From positions 186,001-250,000 of the forward strand of contig JAHLKX010000005.1 of assembly GCA_020444515.1 (NCBI GenBank): a DNA stretch of 64,000 bases. The letters run 5' to 3'. This DNA is from Bacteroidota bacterium (lineage in GTDB: Bacteria; Bacteroidota; Bacteroidia; Bacteroidales; JAADJA01). Positions 1 to 11,900 of this stretch are shown one piece after another. How positions within the stretch are numbered: the stretch's first letter is position 1; each line of letters opens with the position of its first letter. The translations under genes were made by a program, and so were the position numbers. A model generated the notes under the pieces. It was not told where the DNA came from. It saw only the letters and a list, made by a program, of their open reading frames with translations, and ran no database searches.

Positions 1-561
1 TAGAACACCCGATTGAATGGAGGATGTGGTTGTATTTCCTATTAAGGCCGGGTTTTTTATTTGATTAACTAACGGAAGTTTACTTGTAAAAGTATTCACT
101 GCCTTAAATCGCATGGAAATACCGGGTGATATTGCTCCTCCCAAGTATTCTTTGTTTCGATTTATAAAATCATAGGTAATGCATGTGCCGGCATCTATTA
201 CCAGTATATCCTGCTCAGGTAATTGACTTGCCGCACCTGTGGCCAGCGCAATGCGATCATTACCCAGTGTTTCAGGGGTCTTGTATAGGAGCGTTATAGG
301 GAGTGGTAAATTCGGTGATAAAATGTATACATGCATAAGGTCGGAGAGGATGCTTATTAAATCATCGGAGGTAGCTGTTACCGTGGAAAAAATACACCGA
401 TCAACGGATCCTGACTGTGAATATTGATCACGCATCGTCTGAATAACGGCTGTCAGATCATTGGCAGAAAGGTTTTCATACGATTGAAGTTCTAATAATT
501 TGTCACCATGAAACAGTGCCAGTTTCAACAATGTATTACCCTGGTCTAAAATTAATTCCAT
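1..561 (-). CDS. coaX: Type III pantothenate kinase (partial; C-terminus runs off the window start)
   Basis: Reverse-strand translation begins MELILDQGNTLLKLALFHGDKLLELQSYENLS... and contains DILVIDAGTCITYDFI and GGAISPGISMRF, typical of CoaX. Not in the ORF track because it has no stop within the window. Confidence 0.85.
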   Translation of the reverse strand, partial: MELILDQGNTLLKLALFHGDKLLELQSYENLSANDLTAVIQTMRDQYSQSGSVDRCIFSTVTATSDDLISILSDLMHVYILSPNLPLPITLLYKTPETLGNDRIALATGAASQLPEQDILVIDAGTCITYDFINRNKEYLGGAISPGISMRFKAVNTFTSKLPLVNQIKNPALIGNTTTSSIQSGVL

Positions 562-689
562 TTGTTTTGAGCTCAAGTCATTCGTATTTGCAAAAGTAAT
601 ATATTATCAGGTTCTCAATGATTTAAAGGAATTAAGATCAATATCATGAATTTTTTTAATAAAATTTTCATAATTAAAAATAATGTATT

Positions 690-697
690 TACTTTTG
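690..697 (+). promoter_or_regulatory. Bacteroidetes-type -7 element (TACTTTTG) upstream of tRNA-Phe
   Basis: Matches TAnnTTTG about 43 nt upstream of the tRNA 5' end. Confidence 0.45.
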
Positions 698-739
698 CAG
701 CCCTTCAAAATTCAAACAAGAAGGAAGGTTCTTGAACAT

Positions 740-815
<76 letters not shown>

Positions 816-823
816 TTACAGAG

Positions 824-849
824 CCCGGTTATCCTAACCGGGTTTTTTT
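824..849 (+). terminator. Rho-independent terminator after tRNA-Phe
   Basis: cccggttatcctaaccggg hairpin followed by a T run. Confidence 0.8.
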
Positions 850-966
850 ATGGCCTCCTGGGATTTTGTTTCATATTTTCTTGCAAATGGTTCAGGTTTC
901 ATATATATTTGAGATTGTTTAAAAATTAACACATTGCTCAATGAAATGCCATTAAAAAATATTGTC

Positions 967-1458
967 ATGAAACAAATTCTGTTAGCTATAGTATTTTTCG
1001 CATTGATTTCTGGATGCAATCAACAATCCACCAAATTAAACAATGTGGATCTTAACGCAGAAAGAGAAAACGTTGCACTCGTTTTGGAAAAATATGTTAT
1101 TGCCAATGAAAAGGAGGACATTGATCTAGTCCATGAAATTTGGGCTGCGTCTCCTGATATTGTTGTTTTTGGGACCAATAGCGATGAAAAAATAGTTGGT
1201 TGGGAAGCGATCAAAGAAGCTCTGGAAAGACAATACAGCGCTTTCGAGGATACGTATATTTCGGTACGTGACCAGGTTATCCATATTGACCCAACCGGAA
1301 ATTTTGCATGGTTCTCTGAAATGATGAATTATAATTACATATATCAGGGCGAGGCCAAACAATTTGAGGGATTGCGTTTTACGGGTGTATTGCAAAAAAT
1401 TGATGGCGTATGGTACATTGTCCAAAGCCACATTTCAATACCTGGCGAAGCGGATTAA
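967..1458 (+). CDS. SnoaL/DUF4440-like (NTF2-fold) putative lipoprotein
   Basis: MKQILLAIVFFALISGC lipobox; VLEKYVIANEKEDIDLVHEIWAASPDIVVFGTNSDEKIVGWEAIKEAL pattern of SnoaL-like proteins. Start at 967 preferred over 934. Confidence 0.7.
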   Translation: MKQILLAIVFFALISGCNQQSTKLNNVDLNAERENVALVLEKYVIANEKEDIDLVHEIWAASPDIVVFGTNSDEKIVGWEAIKEALERQYSAFEDTYISVRDQVIHIDPTGNFAWFSEMMNYNYIYQGEAKQFEGLRFTGVLQKIDGVWYIVQSHISIPGEAD

Positions 1459-1487
1459 TCACGATCATCTTTGAATTGCGATTTATT

Positions 1488-2135
1488 TCAATGAGATAAT
1501 TTGATTTTCAGCCCGGTATTAACTTTCCGATGAATGATATCGGTAAATAAGAATTCCTGAGAAACAAAAGATCGATCCTCGGATAAGAGGGTACTACTTC
1601 CTTTGACTTTTTTAATGGGCTGAGGAACTGTAACAATGGATTTAAAGGTTAGCATCCGGGACAGAAATTGATCCGGAATTTCTATTTGCTCCCTTTTTAA
1701 ATACATTGACAAGTACCCTGAAAAATTTATTTTTTTGACTTTACAGCGGTTTATGCGTAAATATCCCGGCGTAAAAATGGTTTTTTTCGCACCGCCCAAC
1801 GCATATAGTGCGTTATTAAAATTTTTAGCCCGATTGAAGTCAAAACTCACTTGATAATTCCGATCAGCTGATTGAATATTGTAATTTACATTTTTAATTC
1901 CGGGTTGTTCCTTTAATTTTTGAATAAGCTTTTCTGCTTCGGATCTTAATTGTTTTTCAATATTTTTATCCAATAACCCTGAGAGGCCTGACAAAAATGA
2001 TCCCAATTCTGAAGTATTGATGGAGTAACGAACATGTCCTGTCTGATCTTCATTGATCTGTATCTTTTCCTCGATTTCGATGCATCCGCTAAAGAGAAGA
2101 ATAACCAGTAAAAAAAGCAATAGTCGTTGTATCAT
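1488..2135 (-). CDS. Hypothetical lipoprotein
   Basis: MIQRLLLFLLVILLFSGCIEIEEKIQINEDQTGHVRYSI: signal peptide with lipobox. Start at 2135 preferred over the track's 2225. Confidence 0.65.
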   Translation of the reverse strand: MIQRLLLFLLVILLFSGCIEIEEKIQINEDQTGHVRYSINTSELGSFLSGLSGLLDKNIEKQLRSEAEKLIQKLKEQPGIKNVNYNIQSADRNYQVSFDFNRAKNFNNALYALGGAKKTIFTPGYLRINRCKVKKINFSGYLSMYLKREQIEIPDQFLSRMLTFKSIVTVPQPIKKVKGSSTLLSEDRSFVSQEFLFTDIIHRKVNTGLKIKLSH

Positions 2136-2264
2136 TATGGGACGATTTGTATCAATCTTGAACGGACGATAAAAATACTTATTATTCCTGCAGGAATGGC
2201 AGTCTAGTAAGTTATACACATCCAATGGTTTATAAAAAAAATAATTGGATGGTATAGATTTTGT

Positions 2265-2272
2265 TAGTTTTG
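2265..2272 (+). promoter_or_regulatory. Bacteroidetes-type promoter (-7 TAGTTTTG, -33 TTG at 2245-2247)
   Basis: TTG-N17-TAnnTTTG about 46 nt upstream of the small ORF at 2319. Confidence 0.55.
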
Positions 2273-2318
2273 CAGCCGTTAACGCTGCGCTTATTAAGCA
2301 CAGATAAAATCAACCAAT

Positions 2319-2486
2319 ATGAAACGTATTGAAAACATTGCAGATTACAATGCTGAATTGTTTATCAAAAAACACTTTTCAAACTTAAGTGAAAACGACA
2401 AAATGGTAAGGGTCATGCGGAGCAGTATTAAGGATACTATTAAACGTGCTTTGGAGACCTATGACGTAGGAAGATTCAAACAATAG
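2319..2486 (+). CDS. Small conserved-looking protein, 55 aa
   Basis: ATG...TAG translates to MKRIENIADYNAELFIKKHFSNLSENDKMVRVMRSSIKDTIKRALETYDVGRFKQ. Below the 60-aa cutoff of the track, but with a promoter and a terminator. Confidence 0.65.
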   Translation: MKRIENIADYNAELFIKKHFSNLSENDKMVRVMRSSIKDTIKRALETYDVGRFKQ

Positions 2487-2501
2487 GATATCAATAACAA
2501 T

Positions 2502-2530
2502 AAAAAAGGCGCCTGTAGGCGCCTTTTTTA
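2502..2530. terminator. Bidirectional terminator between the small ORF and atpC
   Basis: aaaaaaggcgcctgtaggcgccttttttt: GC stem flanked by A and T runs. Confidence 0.85.
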
Positions 2531-2764
2531 TTCTGCAAGTATTAATACTTTATTTTTAACGACCTCAATAACCCCACCATTAATTTCAAAAAACTCCGTT
2601 TTCTTATCCGGATCCACTATTTTAATTTTCCCTTTTCTCAGCACTGAAATAATGGGTGCATGGTTGTTTAATATCTCAAATGATCCGTCTTTACCGGGTA
2701 ATTGAACAACATCGGCTTCACCGCTGAAAACGGTTTGATCTGGATTTATGATTTCAACTTTCAT
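2528..2764 (-). CDS. atpC: F0F1 ATP synthase epsilon subunit
   Basis: MKVEIINPDQTVFSGEADVVQLPGKDGSFEILNNHAPIISVL. Confidence 0.95.
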   Translation of the reverse strand: MKVEIINPDQTVFSGEADVVQLPGKDGSFEILNNHAPIISVLRKGKIKIVDPDKKTEFFEINGGVIEVVKNKVLILAE

Positions 2765-2773
2765 AGGATAATT

Positions 2774-4294
<1,521 letters not shown>

Positions 4295-4393
4295 TTAAAA
4301 TTTGCGCAAATATATAATAAATCTTTATTTTTCAACTCCTTTACTTCCTAAAAATACGTATCCACTAGCTCCATTGATCAGGTAATTTCTCAT

Positions 4394-4996
4394 CTATTTT
4401 TTGAAAAATTTTCTTTGAAAAATTATCAGGATAAATACCCCGACTGTAATGGCTGAGTCGGCGATGTTAAAAACCGGTCTGAAGAAAATAAATTCACGGC
4501 CTTTCCAAAAGGGGAACCAATCGGGATAATAACCTTTGATAATCGGGAAATAGAGCATGTCCACCACCTTTCCATGTAAAAAACTACTGTAACCACCTTC
4601 CTGAGGGAAAAGTGTAGCTGTGTTATGAAAAGTGCTTTCAGAAAATATCATACCATAAAATGCACTGTCGATGATGTTGCCCAATGCTCCTGCAAAAATG
4701 AGCGAAATGCTTAGAATCAGTCCAAAAGGTTGTTTGTCCCGAGTAATTTTTAATAAATACCATCCAATGGCAATCACGGCGATGATTCGGAAAATACTGA
4801 GGGTTATTTTACCAAATTCACCCCCAAATTTCATCCCAAATGCCATTCCTTCATTTTCGGTAAAATGCAAAATAAACCAATCACCCCACATGGCAATTTC
4901 ACCGCGCGTGCCAATCAACATGCTCGTTTTAACCCAAATCTTCAATACCTGATCGGCAATCAGGATAAGAACAATAATAATAACTGCTTTTTTCAA
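4394..4996 (-). CDS. lspA: Lipoprotein signal peptidase (signal peptidase II)
   Basis: DQVLKIWVKT, FTENEGMAFGM, GALGNIIDSAFYG, KVVDMLYFPI and FNIADSAITVG motifs. Confidence 0.93.
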   Translation of the reverse strand: MKKAVIIIVLILIADQVLKIWVKTSMLIGTRGEIAMWGDWFILHFTENEGMAFGMKFGGEFGKITLSIFRIIAVIAIGWYLLKITRDKQPFGLILSISLIFAGALGNIIDSAFYGMIFSESTFHNTATLFPQEGGYSSFLHGKVVDMLYFPIIKGYYPDWFPFWKGREFIFFRPVFNIADSAITVGVFILIIFQRKFFKK

Positions 4997-5026
4997 TTTT
5001 GGGATGAAAGTTTATAAGGAAGTGGG

Positions 5027-5443
5027 TTATTTCTTTTGTGGTTGATTTAATTTCGCATCAATGCTTAGGGTCGCATGAGGCACACTCCTGAGGCGCTCCT
5101 TTGCAATTAATTTACCGGTAACCCTGCAAATCCCATATGATTTATTTTCAATACGGATCAAAGCATTCTCCAATGAATTAATAAATTTTTGTTGCCTTGC
5201 TGCTAAGCGGCTGTTCTCTTCTTTACTGAGAACCTGGTATCCTTCCTCCAATACTTTGAAGGTCGGTGATGTATCATTGGTATCGTGTTCATTGGCATGT
5301 GAATAGGCATCCGTTAACATTTTTAAATCTTCACGAGCCTTGTTCAGTTTCTCAAGAATGATTTGACGAAATTCTTCCAATTCTTCATCAGAGTATCGCT
5401 TCTTTTCGACGCCTTCGTTATTTTCTTCCTTTGCCATAGCCAT
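5027..5443 (-). CDS. DksA/TraR-type (zinc-finger-like) transcriptional regulator
   Basis: ...LIRIENKSYGICRVTGKLIAKERLRSVPHATLSIDAK: DksA/TraR C-terminal signature with a degenerate Cys set. Confidence 0.8.
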   Translation of the reverse strand: MAMAKEENNEGVEKKRYSDEELEEFRQIILEKLNKAREDLKMLTDAYSHANEHDTNDTSPTFKVLEEGYQVLSKEENSRLAARQQKFINSLENALIRIENKSYGICRVTGKLIAKERLRSVPHATLSIDAKLNQPQKK

Positions 5444-5480
5444 TATTTTTAATCATTAAAATCTAATATACGTTCCTTTT

Positions 5481-8400
5481 TTAATTTAGTTTATTGACAA
5501 TCAGGTATGTTTCCATATTGTCAACAAGGTCAATTTTTACCTTTGTACTGTCCTGAATGTCCGCTTTGAAGAAAAGTTCTTTCGCCAGCGTTTCCGAACA
5601 AATATAATTAAAATTCCTGTTAACCGCTTCTTCCAGTTCTTCGTTTTTTTCAATGGTTACAGAAATGGTATCTGTAACCTCAAAGTCTTTGTCTTTACGG
5701 ATGTTCTGGATCCGATTTACCAGTTCACGAGCGATACCTTCATACCTGAGTTCGTCAGTTATCGTGATATCTAACGCAACGGTAAGTTTACCTATTGTGG
5801 TTAAAAGCCATCCTGGAATATCCTGCGTGAGGATTTCAACATCGGAAAGTTCAATAACAATTGCTTCTCCTCCTATGTTCAATTCCAAACGCCCCTCATT
5901 TTCAAGTTTTGCGATTGAAGATTTTTCCAGTAAAGCAACCTCGGCAGCGATAGACTTCATCATTTTGCCATATTTAGGTCCCAGTTTTTTGAAGTTGGGT
6001 TTTACCTGTTTTACGAGAATGCTATCATCCTTGAGGTATTCAATTTCCTTGACGTTTACCTCAGACAGGATGAGTTGTTTTACTGCATCGATTTTCTCTT
6101 TCAACCCAGTTTCCGTAAGCGGTATCATGATTTTGTTCAAGGGTTGGCGCACCCGGATGTTTGTTTTTTTCCTCAAAGAAAGGATCATGGATGAAATGGT
6201 CTGAGCCAGTTCCATTCGTTCTTCAAGATCTTTATCAATCAATGAAACATCCGCCGTCGGGAAATCGGTTAAATGCACAGAATCATTCTTATCCCTGCCT
6301 GTTACGCTGTTCAGGTCGGTGAAGAGTTTTTCCATAAAGAAAGGGGCAATGGGGGCTGCCAGTTGAGCAATCACTTCTAAACAGCGATATAGGGTTTGGT
6401 AGGCCGATATTTTATCTTTGGAATAATCTCCTTTCCAGAATCTTCGGCGGCTTAAACGCACGTACCAGTTGCTGAGATGTTGATCCAGGAAATCGCTGAT
6501 GGCGCGACCGGCTCGGGTAGGCTCATAATCATCATAACTGGCATCCACAATTTTGATCAATGAATTTAATTCTGAAAGGATCCACCGGTCAAGTTCAGGG
6601 CGATCATGAAAGGGAACTTCCTCCTCATCAAAGGTAAATCCATCAATGTTGGCATACAGGGCAAAAAAGGAATAGGTGTTGTACAAGGTGCCAAAGAATT
6701 TACGCCTAGTTTCATCAATGCCTTCCTGGTCAAATTTCAGGTTATCCCAGGGCTGTGCATTGGTGATCATATACCAGCGTGTTGCATCCGGTCCATAAGT
6801 TTCGATCATCTCAAAAGGATCTACCGCATTGCCTAATCGTTTCGACATTTTATTTCCATTGGCATCGAGCACCAGTCCATTGGAGACACACGTTTTAAAT
6901 GAGACCGAATCGAATACCATAGTAGCAATGGCATGCAGGGTAAAGAACCAACCACGTGTCTGGTCAACACCTTCAGCAATAAAATCAGCTGGGAAGAAAG
7001 ATTCAAAGTTCTCCTTATTTTCGAATGGGTAGTGGAATTGTGCATAGGGCATTGAACCAGAATCAAACCATACATCAATCAGCATGGGCTCTCGGTACAT
7101 TTTTTTTCCGGAAGGTGAAACCAAAATGATTTCATCCACATAAGGTTTGTGGAAATCAAAACTTTCATAATTGTCTTTACTGAAATCACCTGGGTTGAAG
7201 TTTTCCAGTGGATTGGTTTTCATAAAACCTGCTTCGATGGAATGGATAATCTCCTCCTTTAATTCTTCGGCAGACCCCAGACATTTTTGTTCTTTCCCAT
7301 CCTCAGTCATCCACACGGGCAGAGGTACACCCCAGAACCGGGAACGGGAAAGATTCCAGTCCACCAGATTTTCGAGCCAGTTTCCGAACCGCCCGATTCC
7401 GGTAGCTTTGGGTTTCCAGTTAATGGTGTCATTCAATTCGATTAGGCGATCGCGATAAGCCGTTGTTTTAATAAACCATGAATCCAGTGGATAATATAAA
7501 ATGGGTTTATCAGTCCTCCAACAATGCGGATAGGAGTGAACATATTTTTCTGTTTTAAAAGCTTTATTTTCCTTTTTCAGTTTTACGATGATGTCAATAT
7601 CAACGGAATTATCTTTTTCAGGAACATAATTGGGATCGTATTCTGCTTTTACATACCGGCCAGCAAATTCACCCATTTCTGGTGTAAATTTTCCCTGCTT
7701 GCTCACCAACGTTAATGAACCAATTCCATTTTCTTTAGCGATCTTGAAGTCATCAGCACCAAAACTGGGTGCAATGTGAACGATTCCTGTACCTTCGTCA
7801 GTGGTTACAAAATCACCAACCAGCACCCGGAAAGCATCTCCATCTTTGGGCTGAGCAAAAGGCAATAATTGCTCGAAACGGATACCCTCCAGTTTTTTCC
7901 CTTTCATCTCCTCAATTACACTGAAAGGAATCTTTTTCTGACCCGGTTCATACTCTTCCAGTTTCAAATGGGAATTTTCCTCCGGGAAATATTTTGACAC
8001 TAAGTCCTTTCCCAAAACAACTGTAATCGGCTTATGCGTATAGGGATTGAAGGTTTTAACCTTCACATAATCGATTTTACCACCAACAGCAAGTGCCGTA
8101 TTGCTGGGCAACGTCCAGGGTGTAGTTGTCCAGGCTAGTAAAAACAAATCACCGAAAAGATCATCAAACAGGAATTCCGACTTTCCATCTCGAACGACCT
8201 TAAATTGCGCTACGACTGTATTATCCTTAACATCCTTGTAGCATCCTGGCAGATTGAGCTCATGCGAACTTAATCCTGTTCCTGCTGCTGGAGAATAGGG
8301 TTGGATGGTATGACCCTTGTAGAGCAGGCCTTTGTTATACAATTGTTTAAGCAGCCACCAAACCGTTTCGATATACTTATTGTCAAAGGTTATATAAGGA

Positions 8401-8843
8401 TCACTCAAATCAACCCAATAACCCATTTTACGGGTCAGTTCATCCCACATATCCTTGTATTTCATTACCTCTCTTCGGCATGCTTTATTGTATTCTTCGA
8501 CAGATATTTTAGTGCCAATATCCTCTTTGGTTATGCCCAGTGATTTTTCAACACTGATTTCTACAGGCAGTCCATGGGTGTCCCAGCCGGCCTTGCGTTC
8601 AACCAGGTATCCTTTCATGGTTTTATAACGACAAAAAATATCTTTGATCGCCCGGGACATTACATGATGGATGCCCGGCTGCCCATTGGCGGAAGGAGGC
8701 CCTTCATAAAAAACAAAAGACTGATGTCCCATTCGGGTTTCAACACTTTTTTCAAAGGTCTTATGTTCCATCCAGTAAGTTCCGATTTCCTTACCAATCG
8801 CCGTTAAATCAAGCTTCTTATATTCCCTGTATTGCTTCGTCAT
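5481..8843 (-). CDS. ileS: Isoleucyl-tRNA synthetase
   Basis: FYEGPPSANGQPGIHHVMSR (HIGH region), GNKMSKRLGNAVDPF (KMSKS). Confidence 0.98.
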   Translation of the reverse strand: MTKQYREYKKLDLTAIGKEIGTYWMEHKTFEKSVETRMGHQSFVFYEGPPSANGQPGIHHVMSRAIKDIFCRYKTMKGYLVERKAGWDTHGLPVEISVEKSLGITKEDIGTKISVEEYNKACRREVMKYKDMWDELTRKMGYWVDLSDPYITFDNKYIETVWWLLKQLYNKGLLYKGHTIQPYSPAAGTGLSSHELNLPGCYKDVKDNTVVAQFKVVRDGKSEFLFDDLFGDLFLLAWTTTPWTLPSNTALAVGGKIDYVKVKTFNPYTHKPITVVLGKDLVSKYFPEENSHLKLEEYEPGQKKIPFSVIEEMKGKKLEGIRFEQLLPFAQPKDGDAFRVLVGDFVTTDEGTGIVHIAPSFGADDFKIAKENGIGSLTLVSKQGKFTPEMGEFAGRYVKAEYDPNYVPEKDNSVDIDIIVKLKKENKAFKTEKYVHSYPHCWRTDKPILYYPLDSWFIKTTAYRDRLIELNDTINWKPKATGIGRFGNWLENLVDWNLSRSRFWGVPLPVWMTEDGKEQKCLGSAEELKEEIIHSIEAGFMKTNPLENFNPGDFSKDNYESFDFHKPYVDEIILVSPSGKKMYREPMLIDVWFDSGSMPYAQFHYPFENKENFESFFPADFIAEGVDQTRGWFFTLHAIATMVFDSVSFKTCVSNGLVLDANGNKMSKRLGNAVDPFEMIETYGPDATRWYMITNAQPWDNLKFDQEGIDETRRKFFGTLYNTYSFFALYANIDGFTFDEEEVPFHDRPELDRWILSELNSLIKIVDASYDDYEPTRAGRAISDFLDQHLSNWYVRLSRRRFWKGDYSKDKISAYQTLYRCLEVIAQLAAPIAPFFMEKLFTDLNSVTGRDKNDSVHLTDFPTADVSLIDKDLEERMELAQTISSMILSLRKKTNIRVRQPLNKIMIPLTETGLKEKIDAVKQLILSEVNVKEIEYLKDDSILVKQVKPNFKKLGPKYGKMMKSIAAEVALLEKSSIAKLENEGRLELNIGGEAIVIELSDVEILTQDIPGWLLTTIGKLTVALDITITDELRYEGIARELVNRIQNIRKDKDFEVTDTISVTIEKNEELEEAVNRNFNYICSETLAKELFFKADIQDSTKVKIDLVDNMETYLIVNKLN

Positions 8844-8950
8844 TAAGCCTGTAGTTTCTGTTCAAACTTAAAAGGGTGCAAAGATATAAAAATATATCAT
8901 TGTTTTTTTATTGATTCATTCCTAGATAATTGAGCTTTTCTAAAATAAAA

Positions 8951-8980
8951 AAGGCTGGCCCGCACGGGCCAGCCTTTCCG
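8951..8980 (-). terminator. Rho-independent terminator of the T9SS protein gene
   Basis: aaaaaaggctggcccgcacgggccagccttt hairpin; T run on the minus strand. Confidence 0.85.
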
Positions 8981-8998
8981 AGCTAAATTATCATTATT

Positions 8999-11900
8999 TT
9001 ATTCGATAATAATGCGTTTGGATATCATCCCTTCTTCTGTATCAATCTGGAAGAAATAGATACCCGTATGGAAATCACTGGTGTTAAACTGGTATTCAGT
9101 TTTGTTCACTTTTTCTGATTGCATCATTTGTCCGGCGTAATTGTAGACTGTAATTGTGTTGATGATGAAATCTGATTTGATATTGACAATCTCAGTTGCC
9201 GGGTTTGGATAAATCCGGGTAGAAAGATCAAGTAATTCATCAACACCGGTGATAACATCCACTGTCCATGTATTGGAGGGATCTGATTCGCCTTCATCAT
9301 AAACAGCTGTCACAAAATATTCATAAATCCCTGTCACAGATATATTATCCGTATATTCTGTTTCGGTCACATAATCGATTTGTGTACCATCGCGATAAAC
9401 ATTATAACCCATTAATTCTTTCGATCCCATAATCTTATCAATGGGTTTAACCGTTTGAACCGCTGCATAATCTGTTGGATGAGTTGAAAGATTCGATGTA
9501 GATCCTGGGGTAATTATTGTACCAGTTGGCATGCCAACTCCGATCTCGGCTTTACTTCCATCAGTATACTCAACAATGGCGCGGATCAGGTATGCCTCGT
9601 TCCAGCTCGCCCATGATGGACTTGCATTGTTGAAATCCCATGAACGGCCATTGTTCAGGTCACCGTCAAATCCCAGGTATGTTGTTCCGTTAACAGAACC
9701 AAATCCCACCACAAAGTCACCATCGAATGTAATTTCTTCATCAGATACATCCACTTCCATCCAGTCATCAGGTGCTGCCATTACACTTTCTTCGTAAATA
9801 ATATCCAATCCGGGTTGAGTTCCATCCCATCCAAATACCGTGGCATTAAAATCATTGTCGCCGGCATCAGTAGTTGTGTAATATTTGAGGGTAAGCACTT
9901 TACAGGGACCAGCTGGCGACATGTGTGTAGACATGGTATATCCTTCGTAACTGTATCCACCAGTGGTAACACCATTGTCATAAATCAGCTCTTCAATGCT
10001 TCCTCCGCCTGGTGCGTCCCAAGTAAGATTGATATCTTCTCCCTGGTAAACAGCATCGGGTCCTGTAAGATTCAATGGAGGATCGAGAACCGGAGGCTCT
10101 TCTCCAGAAAGGCAATAATTATCAAAATGATAGAGCGGATCCTGGGTGTCAGAACCTGCAAAGAAGTTATTGCCTCCGAGTTGATTCAATGTACCCGTGC
10201 CAAATGTTCCTGAACTCCAAACCCAGCCATGAATCAATTCACCATCCAGGTAGAATTCTGCCCAGTCATTATCAAGGTCAACATCAACCTGCATGGCCAT
10301 CCATGTATCATAGGGGAAATCGAAAGTTGCGGCTGCAGCTCCACCGGCATCAATTGATCCACCGGCTTCATAGAAATAAACCTGCATGCCCCATTCGCTG
10401 GTAGCACCTGCAAATTGCTGCAGGGTATTGAAATAACCGTCATAACCATCCGGAATATACATGTCGAAAGTGATGGTATAAAATCCGGAGGTAAAGTTCG
10501 GTATTACATAAACCAGATCGTTGGTTCCAGTAATTTCCACTACCTGACTGCCATTGTCAACAATAAAGGGATCTTCAGCACTTCCGGGATCATTACTCCA
10601 GGTTGTCCAGTCATCAGGATTCTGAAAAACAAGCTGCTCACCGGTATTGTAAGACTCAAAGTCATCGTCAAAAAGGCATCCGCCTGAGCCAGTTATAGTA
10701 ACTTCATCAGCACATTCAGCAACAGACTGTCCTTCATCATAAACAGCTTTAACACAATACTCGTATGTTCCGGGAATAAGACCCGTATCATCATAACTGG
10801 TGGTGGTCGTGCTTCCGATCATATTCCCGTTTTTATAAACGTCATATCCAATCAGTTCATCGCTCTCATCAGGACTTAACCAGCCAACAGCAGCCGCAAA
10901 AAAGTCGATGGCATCATCCGGGTCAACAATGGCACCTATGGAAGCAGTGGTGAATGCCGATTTAAATGTGCCGCCATCAAATTGAACAGCTGCGGTACCT
11001 ATTGGTGAGGGGTTGGTAATTTCCAGAAGATCTTGATCCAGAGATACCAGTTCATCAATATACAGTCCTTCTTTACCAGAGGTATAAATGTCTGAAATAG
11101 TAAAACTCAATCCATCAGCAAATGAACCGGAGATACCAGAAACATCAGCTACAGCCGGAGAGAAAATACTCCAGTTATCCTGGTTAGCCGAACCGACACC
11201 CAGGTAATCATAGGGGAAGTCACCGGCTGAGAAACTACCTGCTGAAGGGAACCTGTCCCATAGGTAGTCATGACCTGATAACAACAAATTACCACCGCCA
11301 TCAAGATAAGCAGCAAGATTTGATTCATCAGTATCCGTCATGGTCTGGTTATTTTGCCAGCCCTCACCACAGAACCATATTACAATGTCATATTGTTCTA
11401 ATGTTGCCAAATCCGGGCCATTTTCCGTTGTAACATCTTCAACTTCATAATAGTCATAGGAAAATCCGTTGGCATCCAGAGCAGGTTGTATATACTGCCA
11501 GTCATCAGTGAAATCCAGGGCACCTGCAGGATTGCTTCCATCGCGGTCAACACAAAGAATGGTCCCAGATGTTGATCCACCGGGTGCATCCCATTCAACC
11601 AAGACATTGTTATCGTCGTAGACTTCAGCCGTTACATTTTGGGGTGGGTCAAAATTTACGCCTTCACCGCACAATTCAAGGCCCCAAATATTCACATTTT
11701 GAGCTGTTCCCAGGATGGTCCAGGTATCCGCAAAAAATGCATTTGAAACTGCCAATCCGCCAGCTATTCCTGTTCCTACTCCCGCAACTGATCCGACATC
11801 AAAATAAACACCTGTTTCGGTTCCTGAAGGAAGCTCGATCTGTACCAGTTCATTTTGAGTTGCACCTACTTGAGCATAGCCCCAAAGGAAAGGGCCATCT

